This document shows, piece after piece, positions 37,146-46,898 of a DNA stretch of 64,000 nucleotides. The stretch covers positions 87,343-151,342 of the forward strand of contig NZ_JAQQLE010000012.1 in the NCBI RefSeq assembly GCF_028548475.1, given 5' to 3'. The notes under the pieces are model-generated. The model had not been told where the DNA came from. It did no database searches and was given only the letters and a program-made list of their open reading frames with translations. Every line of letters begins with the position of its first letter. Position 1 is the first letter of the stretch. The position numbers were made by a program, and so were the translations under genes. The stretch is from Vogesella margarita (GTDB lineage: Bacteria > Pseudomonadota > Gammaproteobacteria > Burkholderiales > Chromobacteriaceae).

Positions 37146-38549
37146 TTAACCGTCGGCGTCGGCCCAGCCGGTGACGCCGTGTATCGACGCGTTGTCGAAC
37201 TTGGCGTGCATGCCCAGCCACGCCAGGCGCACCTTGCCGGTGGGGCCGTTACGGTGCTTGCTGATAATGGCTTCCGCCAGGCCCTTGTCCGGCGAATCGG
37301 GGTTGTAGTACTCGTCGCGGTACATGAAGATGATGATGTCGGCGTCCTGCTCGATGGCACCGGATTCACGCAAGTCGGACATCATCGGTCGCTTGTCGGT
37401 ACGCTGCTCCACGCTACGCGACAGCTGCGACAGCGCGATCACCGGTACCTGCAACTCCTTGGCCAGGCCCTTCAGGCCGCGCGAGATCTCGCCCAGCTCA
37501 GAGGCGCGGTTGTCGCTACGGCCGGAGCCCGACATCAGCTGCATGTAGTCGATCACGATCAGGCCGAGCTTGCCGCCGTGCTGGCGCGCCAGACGTCGCG
37601 CGCGGGCGCGCAACTCCAGCGCGGTCAGCGCCGGGGTTTCGTCGATGTACATCGGTGCATCGGACAGCTTGCCGATGGCGTAGGTCAGCTTCTGCCAGTC
37701 CTCGTCGCCCAGCTTGCCGGTACGCAGGATGTGCTGGTCCAGCCGGCCGACCGAACCCAGCATCCGCATCACCAGCTGGGTGCCGCCCATTTCCATGGAG
37801 AACACCGCCACCGGCAGGCCGGCCTCGATCGCCACGTGCTCGGCGATGTTCATCGAAAACGCGGTCTTGCCCATGGACGGGCGGCCGGCGACGATCACGA
37901 GGTCGCCCGGTTGCAGACCGGAGGTCTTGGCGTCCAGATCGGTAAAGCCGGTCGGGATGCCGGTAACTTCGTCCGGATTATCGCGGCTGTACAGCATGTC
38001 GATGCGCTCGACCACCTCTTTCAGCAGCGCCGGCATTTCCAGGAAGCCCTGCTTGGACTTGGCGGTGGATTCCGCGATCTGGAACACCTTGCCCTCGGCC
38101 TCGTCCAAGAGCTGCGCCGCGTCGCGGCCCAGCGGATTGTAGGCCGACTCGGCGATCTCGGTGCCGACCAGCGCCAGCGAGCGCATCACCGAACGCTCGC
38201 GCACGATCTCGCCGTAGCGGCGGATGTTGGCCGCCGACGGCGTGTTCTGCGCCAGCATCGCGAGGTAGGCCAGGCCGCCGACGCTACCCAGCTCGGCATT
38301 CTTGTCCAGGCTTTCGGAAACGGTGACCACATCCGCCGGACGCGCGATGTCGACCAGCTTGGCGATATGCTTGAAGATCACGCGGTGATCGTGGCGGTAG
38401 AAGTCGGCCTCGGTCAGCAGGTCGGCAATCTTTTCCCAGGCGCTGTTGTCCAGCAGCAGGCCGCCCAGTACCGATTGCTCGGCCTCGATCGAGTGTGGCG
38501 GCGTGCGGATGGCCGCCACCGAGGTGTCGTTGAAATCGTAATCGCTCAT
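37146..38549 (-). CDS. dnaB: Replicative DNA helicase DnaB
   Basis: A 467-residue hexameric helicase of the replication fork. The N-terminal domain (PPHSIEAEQSVLGGLLLDNS) is followed by the linker and RecA motor: Walker A (GRPSMGKTAFSMN), Walker B (LGLIVIDYMQLMSG), SQLSRSVEQRTDKRPMMSDL and the KHRNGPTGKVRLAWLG ending. Length is close to E. coli DnaB (471). The start MSDYDFND (38549) is chosen; an ATG 27 bp upstream is possible. Its paralogue lies 119 bp downstream on the same strand. Confidence 0.95.
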   Translation of the reverse strand: MSDYDFNDTSVAAIRTPPHSIEAEQSVLGGLLLDNSAWEKIADLLTEADFYRHDHRVIFKHIAKLVDIARPADVVTVSESLDKNAELGSVGGLAYLAMLAQNTPSAANIRRYGEIVRERSVMRSLALVGTEIAESAYNPLGRDAAQLLDEAEGKVFQIAESTAKSKQGFLEMPALLKEVVERIDMLYSRDNPDEVTGIPTGFTDLDAKTSGLQPGDLVIVAGRPSMGKTAFSMNIAEHVAIEAGLPVAVFSMEMGGTQLVMRMLGSVGRLDQHILRTGKLGDEDWQKLTYAIGKLSDAPMYIDETPALTALELRARARRLARQHGGKLGLIVIDYMQLMSGSGRSDNRASELGEISRGLKGLAKELQVPVIALSQLSRSVEQRTDKRPMMSDLRESGAIEQDADIIIFMYRDEYYNPDSPDKGLAEAIISKHRNGPTGKVRLAWLGMHAKFDNASIHGVTGWADADG

Positions 38550-38622
38550 AAAGCTCGGGGTATCCGGTGATGCCATTTAGCCGTGCTACGGCCAACCGCT
38601 GGCGTGCGCCGGCGCACGCGAC

Positions 38623-38635
38623 AAGGTTGGCCGCA
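38623..38635 (+). repeat. DUS-like 13-mer upstream of dnaB
   Basis: An exact copy, paired with a degenerate partner (CGGCCAACC at 38590) across a GC-rich inverted region (GCGTGCGCC / GGCGCACGC). It lies between divergent... rather same-strand genes yhiN and dnaB and may form a terminator for the flavoprotein gene. Confidence 0.8.
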
Positions 38636-38658
38636 GCCAGGCAGGAGAGAGCGTGATT

Positions 38659-39828
38659 CTAACAGTTTTTGCCGGCGACAAAGCCGGAAGACCACGCCCA
38701 CTGGAAGTTATAACCGCCCAGCCAGCCGGTGATGTCGACCACCTCGCCGATGAAGAACAGCCCCGGCACGTCGTTGGCCATCATGGTCTTGGACGACAGC
38801 GCCCTGGTGGACACCCCGCCGCGGGTGACCTCGGCCTTCTTGTAGCCCTGGGTGCCGTTGGGCAGCACGCGCCAGTTGTGCAGCGTTTCCGCCAGCTGGC
38901 GGCGCTTTTTCGGTGACAGGTCGCGACCGCGCACATTAGCGCCCTGCCCGTCCAGCCATGCCTCGGCAAAGCGCTTCGGCCAGCCCAGCTCGCCCATGGT
39001 GTTGGCCAGCAACTGCTCGCTGCTCGCACGTTCCTCCAGCCATGCCTCGGCATCCAGATCCGGCAGCAGGTCGATGACGATCTCCTGCCCCGGCTGCCAG
39101 TAGCTGGAAATCTGCAGGATGGCCGGCCCGGACAGGCCCTTGTGGGTGAACAGCACGTTCTCGCGGAAGCGCACCTTGCCGATGCGCACCTCGGTATCCA
39201 GCGACACACCGGCCAGCGGCGCGAAGCGCGCGGCATCCTCGACGTGGAAGGTCAACGGCACCAGCGCTGGATCTAGCTTTGTTACCGGCAGGCCGAACTG
39301 CTCGGCGATCTGGTAGCCGAAGGCGGTGGCGCCGATCTGCGGGATCGACAGCCCGCCGGTGGCGATCACCAGCGAGTCGCAGCTGAAGTCGCCGGCGCTG
39401 GTTTCCAGCCGGAACGCCTCGTTGCGGCCAACCTTGTGCACGGTGACCTCCATGCGCCGGTCGACGCCGGCGGCACGGCACTCGGCATCCAGCATGTCGA
39501 TCAGCTGCTGGCTGCTGTCGTCGCAGAACAGCTGCCCCAGTTTCTTCTCGTGGTAGGCGATGCCGTGGCGCTCCATCAGCGCGATGAAATGCTGCGGCGT
39601 GTACTGCGCCAGCGCCGAACGGCAGAAATTCGGATTCTCCGACACATAGCAGTCATGACGGGCGTGCACATTGGTGAAGTTGCTGCGTCCGCCACCCGAA
39701 ATGCGGATCTTCTCCGCCAGTTTAGCGGCGTGATCCAGCAGCAGCACGCGGCGGCCGCGCTGGCCGGCGGTGGCCGCGCACATCATGCCGGCGGCACCGG
39801 CGCCGATCACAATTACGTCGAAATGCAC
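38659..39828 (-). CDS. HI0933/YhiN-family FAD-dependent oxidoreductase
   Basis: A 389-residue flavoprotein. The N-terminal Rossmann motif (VIVIGAGAAGMMCAATAG), the family signature KIRISGGGRSNFTN at about residue 40, CDSLVIATGGLSIPQIGATAFGY and the C-terminal FAD motif PGLFFIGEVVDITGWLGGYNFQWAWSSG are all characteristic of the BaiN/YhiN/HI0933 family. The physiological substrate of this widespread family is not established. It is a single gene between dnaB and sodB. Confidence 0.88.
   Translation of the reverse strand: MHFDVIVIGAGAAGMMCAATAGQRGRRVLLLDHAAKLAEKIRISGGGRSNFTNVHARHDCYVSENPNFCRSALAQYTPQHFIALMERHGIAYHEKKLGQLFCDDSSQQLIDMLDAECRAAGVDRRMEVTVHKVGRNEAFRLETSAGDFSCDSLVIATGGLSIPQIGATAFGYQIAEQFGLPVTKLDPALVPLTFHVEDAARFAPLAGVSLDTEVRIGKVRFRENVLFTHKGLSGPAILQISSYWQPGQEIVIDLLPDLDAEAWLEERASSEQLLANTMGELGWPKRFAEAWLDGQGANVRGRDLSPKKRRQLAETLHNWRVLPNGTQGYKKAEVTRGGVSTRALSSKTMMANDVPGLFFIGEVVDITGWLGGYNFQWAWSSGFVAGKNC
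39423..39435 (-). repeat. DUS-like 13-mer inside the YhiN-like gene
   Basis: An exact copy. In the gene it is read AAG GTT GGC CGC A (Lys-Val-Gly-Arg), the third codon phase seen for the repeat. Confidence 0.85.
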
Positions 39829-39943
39829 AAAGCGAACCTTTAGTGTAGTGATTTAGTCAAGAATTGGCGCATTCGCACAATTACAGTAAACTTCATTGGT
39901 CGAACAGCGCATGCTGTTTTACTTTCTAACTCTGGAGAGCACG

Positions 39944-40525
39944 ATGGAACACAAACTGCCCGAACTGCCGTACGCGCTGGACGCCCTGGCACCGATCATT
40001 TCCAAGGAAACCCTGGAATTCCACTACGGCAAGCATCACCAGACTTACATCACCAACCTGAACAACCTGATCAAGGGTACCGAGTTCGAGAACGCCTCGC
40101 TGGAAGAAATCGTCAAGAAATCCTCCGGTGGCATCTTCAACAACGCCGCCCAGGTATGGAACCACACCTTCTACTGGTTCGGTCTGGCCCCGAACGCCGG
40201 TGGCGAGCCGACCGGCGCACTGGCTGACGCCATCAACGCCAAGTGGGGTTCCTTCGACGAGTTCAAGAAAGCCTTTGCCGCCTGTGCCGTTGGCACCTTC
40301 GGCTCTGGCTGGGCCTGGCTGGTGAAGAACACCGACGGCAGCCTGGACCTGGTTTCCACCAGCAACGCCGCTACCCCGCTGACCACCGACAAGAAAGCGC
40401 TGCTGACTTGCGACGTGTGGGAACACGCCTACTACATCGACTACCGCAACAGCCGTCCGAACTACCTGGAAGGCTTCTGGAAGCTGGTGAACTGGGACTT
40501 CGTGGCGAAAAACTTCGCTGCCTGA
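39944..40525 (+). CDS. sodB: Superoxide dismutase [Fe]
   Basis: A 193-residue cytoplasmic superoxide dismutase. Metal ligands are in [11 protein letters not shown] (His26 region), [12 protein letters not shown] (His74 region) and [11 protein letters not shown] (Asp and His near 157-161), the last being the SOD signature. Gln in AAQVWNH (position about 70) is typical of the iron form. It starts at [10 protein letters not shown] (39944) behind GGAGAG and ends in a strong terminator. Confidence 0.95.
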   Translation: MEHKLPELPYALDALAPIISKETLEFHYGKHHQTYITNLNNLIKGTEFENASLEEIVKKSSGGIFNNAAQVWNHTFYWFGLAPNAGGEPTGALADAINAKWGSFDEFKKAFAACAVGTFGSGWAWLVKNTDGSLDLVSTSNAATPLTTDKKALLTCDVWEHAYYIDYRNSRPNYLEGFWKLVNWDFVAKNFAA

Positions 40526-40549
40526 TCCCTGCCCTGAGGGCAAAACCAG

Positions 40550-40574
40550 AAAAGGCCCCTTGCGGGGCCTTTTT
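40550..40574 (+). terminator. Rho-independent terminator after sodB
   Basis: AAAGGCCCC (40551-40559) pairs with GGGGCCTTT, with loop TTGC and a T-run. The A-run on the other side may also help terminate ppiD from the opposite strand (stop at 40588). Confidence 0.92.
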
Positions 40575-40587
40575 GCTGGCTGACGTT

Positions 40588-42420
40588 TTACTGATCCGCC
40601 GGCTGCTGGCTGATCATCACCTTGTCGTGATTGCGCAGCTCGTCCAGGTAGGAGATCAGCACCGTGTTAGCCGACATCTCGCCCAGCACACCCTTCAGCT
40701 GCGCCAGCTCCGGCGCCGAAGCGGTCGGTGCCTTGTCCACATTGTCGATGCGATAGATCACGTAGTCGCCATTGTCGCGGCGGGCACCGGCAAACGCCGG
40801 CAGCTTGCCAACGTTGGCCGCAAACACCGCACGCAGCTCCGGCACGGCCATGCCGTTGGCGGCGCGGCGCGACACCTTGCGCAGCGCACCCCAGGCCTGG
40901 CCATCCACACCTTTGCCGGTTTTGAACTCGGCCAGCAGCTGCAGGCCGCGCTTCTCGGCACGGTTGGCCGCCTCGCGCGCGGTCAGCTCGGCGCGCACTT
41001 GCGCCTGCACCTCGGCCAGCGGCTTCTGGCGCTGCGGCTGGTACTGCTTCACGCGCAGTACCACCGTATTGCCGGCAGACAGTTCCACCGGTTCGCTGTT
41101 GTGCTTCTTCTTCAGCACATCATCGCCGTAGACCGCTTCCAGCACCTTGGCATTGCCCAGTACAGCGTCACCGGCGATGCCGCTACGGCTCATCGCAGGG
41201 CCGGTCTTCACGGTCAGCTTCAGCTGTTCGGCCAAGGCCTGCAGCGAATCCGGCTGCTGGTAGGCAAGTTCGCCCATCTTCTCCAGCTGTGCGCGGTAGC
41301 TAGCACCGGCCTTGTCACGCTTCAGCTTCTCGATCACCGCCGCCTTCTGGCCGGCGAAGTCGACGGGCTTCACCTCATCCAGCTTCAGGATGTGGAAGCC
41401 GAATTCGGTTTCGACCACACCGCTGATCTGGCCCGGCTGCAGCGCAAAGGCGGCATCCTCGAATGGCTTGACCATCGCGCCACGGGCAAAGAAGCCGAGG
41501 TCACCGCCCTGCTCGGCGGAGCCCGGATCCTGCGAGCGGGCCTTGGCCAATGCGGCAAAGCCGGCCGGATTGGCTTTGACCTGCTGCAGCAACGCTTCCG
41601 CCTGTGCCTTCACCGCCGCCTTGGCTTCCGGCTTGGCCCCCGCATCCACAGTCAGCAGGATGTGCGACACGCGACGTTCTTCGCTGCCGAATTCCGTCTT
41701 GTGCTTGTCAAAATAGGCCTGTGCCTCGGCATCGCTGACCACCTGCGTTGCCGCCACCTCTCCCAGCGACAGCGACACATACTCGACCACCGCCGACTCC
41801 GGCTCCTGGTAGCGCGTCTTGTTGCTGTCGTAGTAGGCCTTGACGGCGGCGTCATCGATCTTGACGTCGGCGGCAAAGCCGGCCGGCGAGATCAGCACTT
41901 CGCGTACTTCGCGCGATTCGCCGAACAGCGCACCCATGCGGGCCAGCACGCTGGACGACACGAAATGGGTATTCAGGTACGGCGTGATCTGCGTCTGCAG
42001 CATCAGATCGCGACGGACATCGGCCTCGAAATCGTCGGCCGAGCGATAACGGCCCTTGATGAATTCGGCGTAACGGGCCGGGCTGAACTTGCCGTTTTCC
42101 TGGAAGGTCGGGATGGCGGCAATCGCCTGACGCAGCTGCTCCACGCTCGGTGTGATGCCGTTGCGCTCTGCCGCAGCAATCAGCAGTTGCTGGCGAATCA
42201 GGTTTTCCAGCACCGCCTGGCGCGTCGCGGCATTGGCCGGCTGGCCCTCCAGCTGACGCTCGACATCGCGGGCAAAGATTTTGTTGTTACCGACTTTGGC
42301 CAGGAAAGGCTCGTCAACGGCAGCGGTATAGCTACCTACACCAAAGCCGACAAAGGTCAGCGCCACCGCGCCAAGAATGATCTTGATCGCCGCTTGATTG
42401 TTCTGGACAAAATTGAACAT
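40588..42420 (-). CDS. ppiD: Periplasmic folding chaperone PpiD
   Basis: A 610-residue membrane-anchored chaperone: N-terminal anchor (AIKIILGAVALTFVGFGVG), SurA-like N-terminal domain (VERQLEGQPANAATRQAVLE), and a parvulin-type peptidyl-prolyl isomerase domain (RRVSHILLTVDAG; SQDPGSAEQGGDLGFFARGAM; VETEFGFHILKLDEV) at about 265-365. It works at the Sec translocon exit on new outer-membrane and periplasmic proteins. The start MFNFVQNNQ (42420) lacks a clear ribosome site and lies only 17 bp after the T-run of the hupB terminator; a GTG at 42468 inside that hairpin is an alternative. Confidence 0.92.
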   Translation of the reverse strand: MFNFVQNNQAAIKIILGAVALTFVGFGVGSYTAAVDEPFLAKVGNNKIFARDVERQLEGQPANAATRQAVLENLIRQQLLIAAAERNGITPSVEQLRQAIAAIPTFQENGKFSPARYAEFIKGRYRSADDFEADVRRDLMLQTQITPYLNTHFVSSSVLARMGALFGESREVREVLISPAGFAADVKIDDAAVKAYYDSNKTRYQEPESAVVEYVSLSLGEVAATQVVSDAEAQAYFDKHKTEFGSEERRVSHILLTVDAGAKPEAKAAVKAQAEALLQQVKANPAGFAALAKARSQDPGSAEQGGDLGFFARGAMVKPFEDAAFALQPGQISGVVETEFGFHILKLDEVKPVDFAGQKAAVIEKLKRDKAGASYRAQLEKMGELAYQQPDSLQALAEQLKLTVKTGPAMSRSGIAGDAVLGNAKVLEAVYGDDVLKKKHNSEPVELSAGNTVVLRVKQYQPQRQKPLAEVQAQVRAELTAREAANRAEKRGLQLLAEFKTGKGVDGQAWGALRKVSRRAANGMAVPELRAVFAANVGKLPAFAGARRDNGDYVIYRIDNVDKAPTASAPELAQLKGVLGEMSANTVLISYLDELRNHDKVMISQQPADQ

Positions 42421-42436
42421 GGATCGGTTTGTTACC

Positions 42437-42472
42437 AAAAAAACAAGGTGAACGGTTTTGCCGTTCACCTTG
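42437..42472 (-). terminator. Rho-independent terminator between hupB and ppiD
   Basis: On the minus strand CAAGGTGAACGG, loop CAAAA, then CCGTTCACCTTG and a run of seven T. This 12-bp perfect stem ends the hupB message just 17 bp before the ppiD start, so ppiD depends on read-through or on a promoter inside the hairpin region. Confidence 0.93.
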
Positions 42473-42530
42473 CTGTTTGTCTGGCGGAGTCTGTGGCCGG
42501 GGCCACGACACTTGCTGCCTCAAGCCTTCA

Positions 42531-42599
42531 AGTGCACTCCCCTCACAAGACGACAGGGCGGGAACCAACCTGTCTCCCGGCTACCCGGGAAGGTGCACT
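42531..42599 (-). ncRNA. Structured three-way-junction element in the hupB 3' region
   Basis: Three helices can be drawn. P1 pairs 42531-42538 with 42592-42599 (AGTGCACT with GGTGCACT). GACAGG (42552-42557) pairs with CCTGTC (42569-42574). TCCCGG (42575-42580) pairs with CCGGGA (42585-42590) around a 4-nt loop. The last two stack directly on each other. It lies just past the hupB stop and before the terminator at 42437-42472, so it would be transcribed as a 3' untranslated region or processed small RNA. I know no family that matches. Confidence 0.4.
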
Positions 42600-42600
42600 C

Positions 42601-42870
42601 TTACAGCGCGTCTTTCAGTGCCTTGCCAGCACGGAATTTCGGAGACTTGGCTGCAGCGATGGTAATGGTCTCGCCCGTTTTCGGGTTGCGGCCACTACGC
42701 TCTGCGCGTTCGCCAACATAGAAAGTACCAAAGCCTACAACAGTGACGGTATCGCCGGCCTTCAGCGCGTCAGTTACGGCATCGATCATGCCATCCAGCG
42801 CCTTGCCAGCAGCTGCTTTAGAAATGTCTGCTTTGGCGGCAATCGCGTCAATCAGTTCAGACTTGTTCAC
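42601..42870 (-). CDS. hupB: DNA-binding protein HU-beta
   Basis: An 89-residue nucleoid protein. [41 protein letters not shown] (the DNA-contacting beta arms with the proline-bearing RNPKTG loop) and the end [15 protein letters not shown] give an unambiguous HU. It follows lon on the same strand, as in E. coli and most betaproteobacteria. The 174-bp upstream spacer contains two strong hairpins. Confidence 0.97.
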   Translation of the reverse strand: MNKSELIDAIAAKADISKAAAGKALDGMIDAVTDALKAGDTVTVVGFGTFYVGERAERSGRNPKTGETITIAAAKSPKFRAGKALKDAL

Positions 42871-42917
42871 GTTAAGTCCCCTTTCGTCGTTCTCGGTGTA
42901 CGTAGTACTGAAATAAA

Positions 42918-43002
42918 CCGCTTGCTTTATAACAAGGCCAAAAACCTTGTGTCAAGCGGCTTCCAGCTGGGGTCAAGCCTGAATCAACCCCTTCTGGAAG
43001 CC
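42918..43002 (-). promoter_or_regulatory. Two adjacent long hairpins between lon and hupB
   Basis: Hairpin A (42918-42959): CCGCTTG pairs with CAAGCGG, and inside it ACAAGG pairs with CCTTGT. Hairpin B (42958-43002): GGCTTCCAG pairs with CTGGAAGCC, and inside it GGGGT pairs with ACCCC. They share two bases. They could be the lon terminator or a structured hupB leader; neither has a long U-run. Confidence 0.5.
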
Positions 43003-43044
43003 GATGCTAGCGCGCTTTTCCAGCTAAATCAAAACAAAGCGTCA

Positions 43045-45462
43045 TTAGTGCGTTACAACAGGGGCATTCGGCGCATCATCCGCCGCCGGATTTGCAACAG
43101 TCGGCGCAGTATCGGCCAGCGGCTGCGGCGCATGCTCCAGCGCCAGTGCCAGCACCTCGTCAAACCACTTCACCGGATGGATGTCCAGCTTGTTCTTGAT
43201 GTTGGCCGGAATCTCGGCCAGATCCTTGACGTTGTTCTTCGGAATCAGCACGTGCTTGATGCCGCCACGCTGCGCCGCCAGCAGTTTTTCCTTGAGACCA
43301 CCGATAGGCAGTACTTCGCCACGCAGGGTGATCTCGCCGGTCATCGCCACGTCGGCACGTACCGGTATGCCTGTCAGCACCGAAACCAGCGCGGTAGCCA
43401 TGGCAGCGCCCGCAGACGGCCCGTCCTTGGGAGTCGCCCCCTCCGGCACGTGGATATGCATGTCGTGCTTCTCGTAGAAGTCCGGACGGATACCCAGTTG
43501 CGCGGCGCGGCTACGCACCACGGTCATCGCGGCGGTAATCGATTCCTGCATCACCTCGCCCAATTGGCCGGTACGGATGATGTTGCCCTTGCCCGGCAAG
43601 GCGGCAGCCTCGATGGTCAGCAACTCGCCCCCCACCTCGGTCCACGCAAGGCCAGTCACCTGACCGATGCGGTTCTGCTCTTCGGCAATGCCGTATTCGA
43701 AGCGCTGCACACCCAGGTACTTGTCGAGGTTTTTCGGCGTCACCGTCACCTTGCCGGCCTTGCCGTCTTTTTTCAGCGACTGCTGCGTCACCACCTTGCG
43801 GCAGATTTTGGCAATTTCGCGGTCCAGGCTACGCACCCCGGCCTCGCGGGTGTAGTAGCGCACGATGTCGCGGATCGCAGCCTCCTGGATCACCAGCTCG
43901 CCTTCAGCCACGCCGTTGGCCTTCATCTGCTTGTCGACCAGATACTTGACGGCAATGCTGACCTTCTCGTCCTCGGTGTAGCCGGACAGACGGATGATCT
44001 CCATGCGGTCCAGCAGCGCCGGCGGAATGTTCAGCGAGTTGGCCGTCGCCACGAACATCACGTCGGACAGATCGAAATCCACCTCGGCGTAATGATCGAC
44101 GAAGGCGTGATTCTGTTCCGGGTCGAGCACTTCCAGCAGTGCCGACGACGGGTCGCCGCGGAAATCGGCGCCCATCTTGTCCACTTCATCCAGCAGGAAA
44201 AGCGGGTTTTTCACGCCGGCCTTGCTCATGTTCTGCAGCACCTTGCCCGGCATGGAGCCGATATAGGTACGGCGGTGACCACGAATCTCGGACTCGTCAC
44301 GGACGCCGCCCAGTGCCATGCGCACGAACTTGCGGTTGGTAGCGCGGGCAATCGACTGCCCCAGCGAGGTCTTACCCACACCAGGCGGCCCAACCAGGCA
44401 CAGGATGGGCGCCTTGAGCTTGTCGACACGCTTCTGCACCGCGAGGTATTCCAGGATGCGTTCCTTGACCTTCTCCAGACCGAAGTGGTCTTCGTCGAGA
44501 ATGGCTTCGGCGGCATCGATTTCCTTGCTGACCTTGGTTTTCTTCTTCCACGGCAGATCAAGCAGGGTTTCGATGTAGTTGCGCACCACGGTGGCCTCGG
44601 CGGACATCGGCGACATCATCTTGAGCTTCTTGAGCTCGGCCATCACCTTGTCCTTGGCCTCTTTCGACATGCCGGCCAGCTTGATCTTTTTCTCAAGCTC
44701 GTCGATCTCGCTGGCTTCATCGTCCTCGCCCAGCTCTTTCTGGATCGCCTTGACCTGCTCGTTCAGGTAGTACTCGCGCTGGCTCTTTTCCATCTGGCGC
44801 TTGACGCGGCCACGGATGCGCTTTTCCACCTGCAGGATGTCGATCTCGCTTTCCATCAGCCCCAGCAGGTGCTCGATGCGAACCTGGATGTCGAACATCT
44901 CCAGGATTTCCTGCTTCTGCTCCAGCTTGAGCGGCAGGTGCGCGACGATGGTGTCGGCCAGACGGCCAGCGCGGTCGATACCGTTGAGCGAAGACAGGAT
45001 TTCGCTCGGGATCTTCTTGTTCAGTTTGACGAACTGCTCGAACTGGGCCAGCAGTGCGCGACGCAGCGCTTCCACTTCGGCGGTATCGGCACCGTCCAGC
45101 GCTACCGGAGTGATATCGGCAGTAAAATACTCGTCGGCATCGCCATGCACCAGATCGACCTTGGCACGCTGCCGGCCTTCGACCAGCACCTTGACCGTGC
45201 CGTCCGGCAGCTTGAGCATTTGCAGAATGGTCGCCACGGTACCGATGGCATGCAGGTCCTCGGCAGACGGTTCGTCCTTGGAAGCCGAGCGCTGGGCCAC
45301 CAGCAGGATCTGCTTGCCGTCATCCATGGCTTTTTCCAGCGCACGAATGGACTTGGCACGCCCGACAAACAGGGGGATGACCATGTGGGGGAAGACAACG
45401 ACATCGCGCAGCGGCAGCAGAGGCAGCGTGGCTTTATCAGTGAGTTCGGTGGTTTGTGGCAT
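43045..45462 (-). CDS. lon: ATP-dependent protease Lon
   Basis: An 805-residue AAA+ serine protease that degrades damaged and regulatory proteins. Visible domains: N-terminal substrate domain ([22 protein letters not shown]), AAA+ module with Walker A ([17 protein letters not shown]) and Walker B ([13 protein letters not shown]), and the protease domain with the Ser-Lys dyad ([19 protein letters not shown]; Lys in [11 protein letters not shown]). The C-terminal tail after [13 protein letters not shown] is longer and Pro/Ala-rich. It is in the tig-clpP-clpX-lon-hupB cluster but has its own promoter gap after clpX. Confidence 0.97.
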   Translation of the reverse strand: MPQTTELTDKATLPLLPLRDVVVFPHMVIPLFVGRAKSIRALEKAMDDGKQILLVAQRSASKDEPSAEDLHAIGTVATILQMLKLPDGTVKVLVEGRQRAKVDLVHGDADEYFTADITPVALDGADTAEVEALRRALLAQFEQFVKLNKKIPSEILSSLNGIDRAGRLADTIVAHLPLKLEQKQEILEMFDIQVRIEHLLGLMESEIDILQVEKRIRGRVKRQMEKSQREYYLNEQVKAIQKELGEDDEASEIDELEKKIKLAGMSKEAKDKVMAELKKLKMMSPMSAEATVVRNYIETLLDLPWKKKTKVSKEIDAAEAILDEDHFGLEKVKERILEYLAVQKRVDKLKAPILCLVGPPGVGKTSLGQSIARATNRKFVRMALGGVRDESEIRGHRRTYIGSMPGKVLQNMSKAGVKNPLFLLDEVDKMGADFRGDPSSALLEVLDPEQNHAFVDHYAEVDFDLSDVMFVATANSLNIPPALLDRMEIIRLSGYTEDEKVSIAVKYLVDKQMKANGVAEGELVIQEAAIRDIVRYYTREAGVRSLDREIAKICRKVVTQQSLKKDGKAGKVTVTPKNLDKYLGVQRFEYGIAEEQNRIGQVTGLAWTEVGGELLTIEAAALPGKGNIIRTGQLGEVMQESITAAMTVVRSRAAQLGIRPDFYEKHDMHIHVPEGATPKDGPSAGAAMATALVSVLTGIPVRADVAMTGEITLRGEVLPIGGLKEKLLAAQRGGIKHVLIPKNNVKDLAEIPANIKNKLDIHPVKWFDEVLALALEHAPQPLADTAPTVANPAADDAPNAPVVTH

Positions 45463-45562
45463 ATCACCTAACCTTAACAGGGAGGAATTCAGTTGCGATT
45501 ACAGATAAGGGCATGTTGACACTTATCAAGCATGCTAAAGCAGATCGCGGTAGTTTTAAAAT

Positions 45563-45588
45563 AAAAAACCGCCGTTACCGGCGGTTTT
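45563..45588 (-). terminator. Rho-independent terminator after clpX
   Basis: AAAACCGCCG (45565-45574) pairs with CGGCGGTTTT (45579-45588), loop TTAC; on the minus strand it is followed by TTTTTTAT. It separates tig-clpP-clpX from lon. Confidence 0.92.
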
Positions 45589-45604
45589 CTGGGGTGCTGA
45601 GCAA

Positions 45605-46882
45605 TCAGGCAGACTGTGCCGTCTGGTCGTCCGCATCCTGATAGATGAATAGCGGCTTGTCGCCCTTCTCGATCACTTTCTCGTCGACCACCACACGGGT
45701 CACGCCATCCAGCGACGGCAGCTCGTACATGGTATCCAGCAACGCACGCTCCAGAATCGAACGCAGGCCACGGGCGCCAGTCTTGCGAATCAGCGCCTGC
45801 TTGGCGATCAGACGCAGCGCGGAAGGCCGCACTTCGAGATCGACCTTTTCCATCGAGAACAGACGCTGGTACTGCTTGATCAGCGCATTCTTCGGCTGGG
45901 TCAGGATGTTGACCAGCGCCTCTTCGTCCAATTCTTCCAGCGTTGCCACCACCGGCAGACGGCCGATCAGCTCCGGAATCAGGCCAAAACGGATCAGGTC
46001 TTCCGGCTCGACATCCTGGAACAACGCCGACAACGACTTGCCGTCATCCTTGGAGGTCACTTCGGCGCCAAAGCCGATGCCACCCTTTTCCGAGCGACGA
46101 CGGATGATCTTTTCCAGACCATCGAACGCACCGCCACAAATGAACAGGATATTGGTGGTGTCGACCTGGATGAATTCCTGGTTCGGATGCTTGCGGCCAC
46201 CCTGCGGCGGCACCGAGGCAACCGTACCTTCGATCAGTTTCAGCAAGGCCTGCTGCACGCCCTCACCCGATACGTCGCGGGTGATGGACGGGTTCTCGGA
46301 CTTGCGCGAGATCTTGTCGATCTCGTCCAGATACACGATGCCACGCTGCGCCTTTTCAGGATCGTAGTCGCACTTCTGCAGCAGCTTCTGGATGATGTGC
46401 TCGACATCCTCGCCCACATAACCGGCTTCGGTCAGGGTCGTGGCATCGGCAATCACGAACGGCACGTCCAGCAGGCGCGCCAGTGTTTGCGCCAGCAGCG
46501 TCTTGCCGGAGCCGGTCGGGCCGATCAGCAGGATGTTGCTCTTCGCCAGCTCGACGTCGTCCTTGCTGCTTGCCGTGTACAAACGCTTGTAGTGGTTGTA
46601 CACCGCAACCGACAGGGTTTTCTTCGCCTGCTCCTGGCCGATGATGTGCTGATCCAGGCTGGCACGGATTTCCTGTGGCGTCGGCAATTTGGCCGCCACC
46701 TCTTCCGGCGTGGCCGCGTCGCCCAGCTTGGCCTCCAGCTCTTCATGAATGATGTCGGTACACAGGTCGACACATTCATTACAAATGTAGACCTGCGGGC
46801 CGGCGATCAGACGCTGCACTTCGTGCTGGCTCTTGCCGCAGAAAGAGCAGTAAAGCAGTTTTTCGCTGTTCTTGTCAGCCAT
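45605..46882 (-). CDS. clpX: ClpXP unfoldase subunit ClpX
   Basis: A 425-residue AAA+ unfoldase that feeds substrates to ClpP. It has an N-terminal zinc-binding domain ([11 protein letters not shown]...[10 protein letters not shown], four Cys), Walker A ([18 protein letters not shown]), Walker B ([11 protein letters not shown]), pore loops (GYVGEDVE) and the ClpP-docking IGF loop ([10 protein letters not shown]). It follows clpP by 16 bp on the same strand and ends at its own terminator. Confidence 0.97.
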   Translation of the reverse strand: MADKNSEKLLYCSFCGKSQHEVQRLIAGPQVYICNECVDLCTDIIHEELEAKLGDAATPEEVAAKLPTPQEIRASLDQHIIGQEQAKKTLSVAVYNHYKRLYTASSKDDVELAKSNILLIGPTGSGKTLLAQTLARLLDVPFVIADATTLTEAGYVGEDVEHIIQKLLQKCDYDPEKAQRGIVYLDEIDKISRKSENPSITRDVSGEGVQQALLKLIEGTVASVPPQGGRKHPNQEFIQVDTTNILFICGGAFDGLEKIIRRRSEKGGIGFGAEVTSKDDGKSLSALFQDVEPEDLIRFGLIPELIGRLPVVATLEELDEEALVNILTQPKNALIKQYQRLFSMEKVDLEVRPSALRLIAKQALIRKTGARGLRSILERALLDTMYELPSLDGVTRVVVDEKVIEKGDKPLFIYQDADDQTAQSA

Positions 46883-46898
46883 TCACACCATTCCCGAA

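Noticed and set aside
40243..45471. Long plus-strand frame of over 1700 codons opposite ppiD, hupB and lon
   Set aside because: Antisense shadow spanning three real genes and several terminators; no protein family features.
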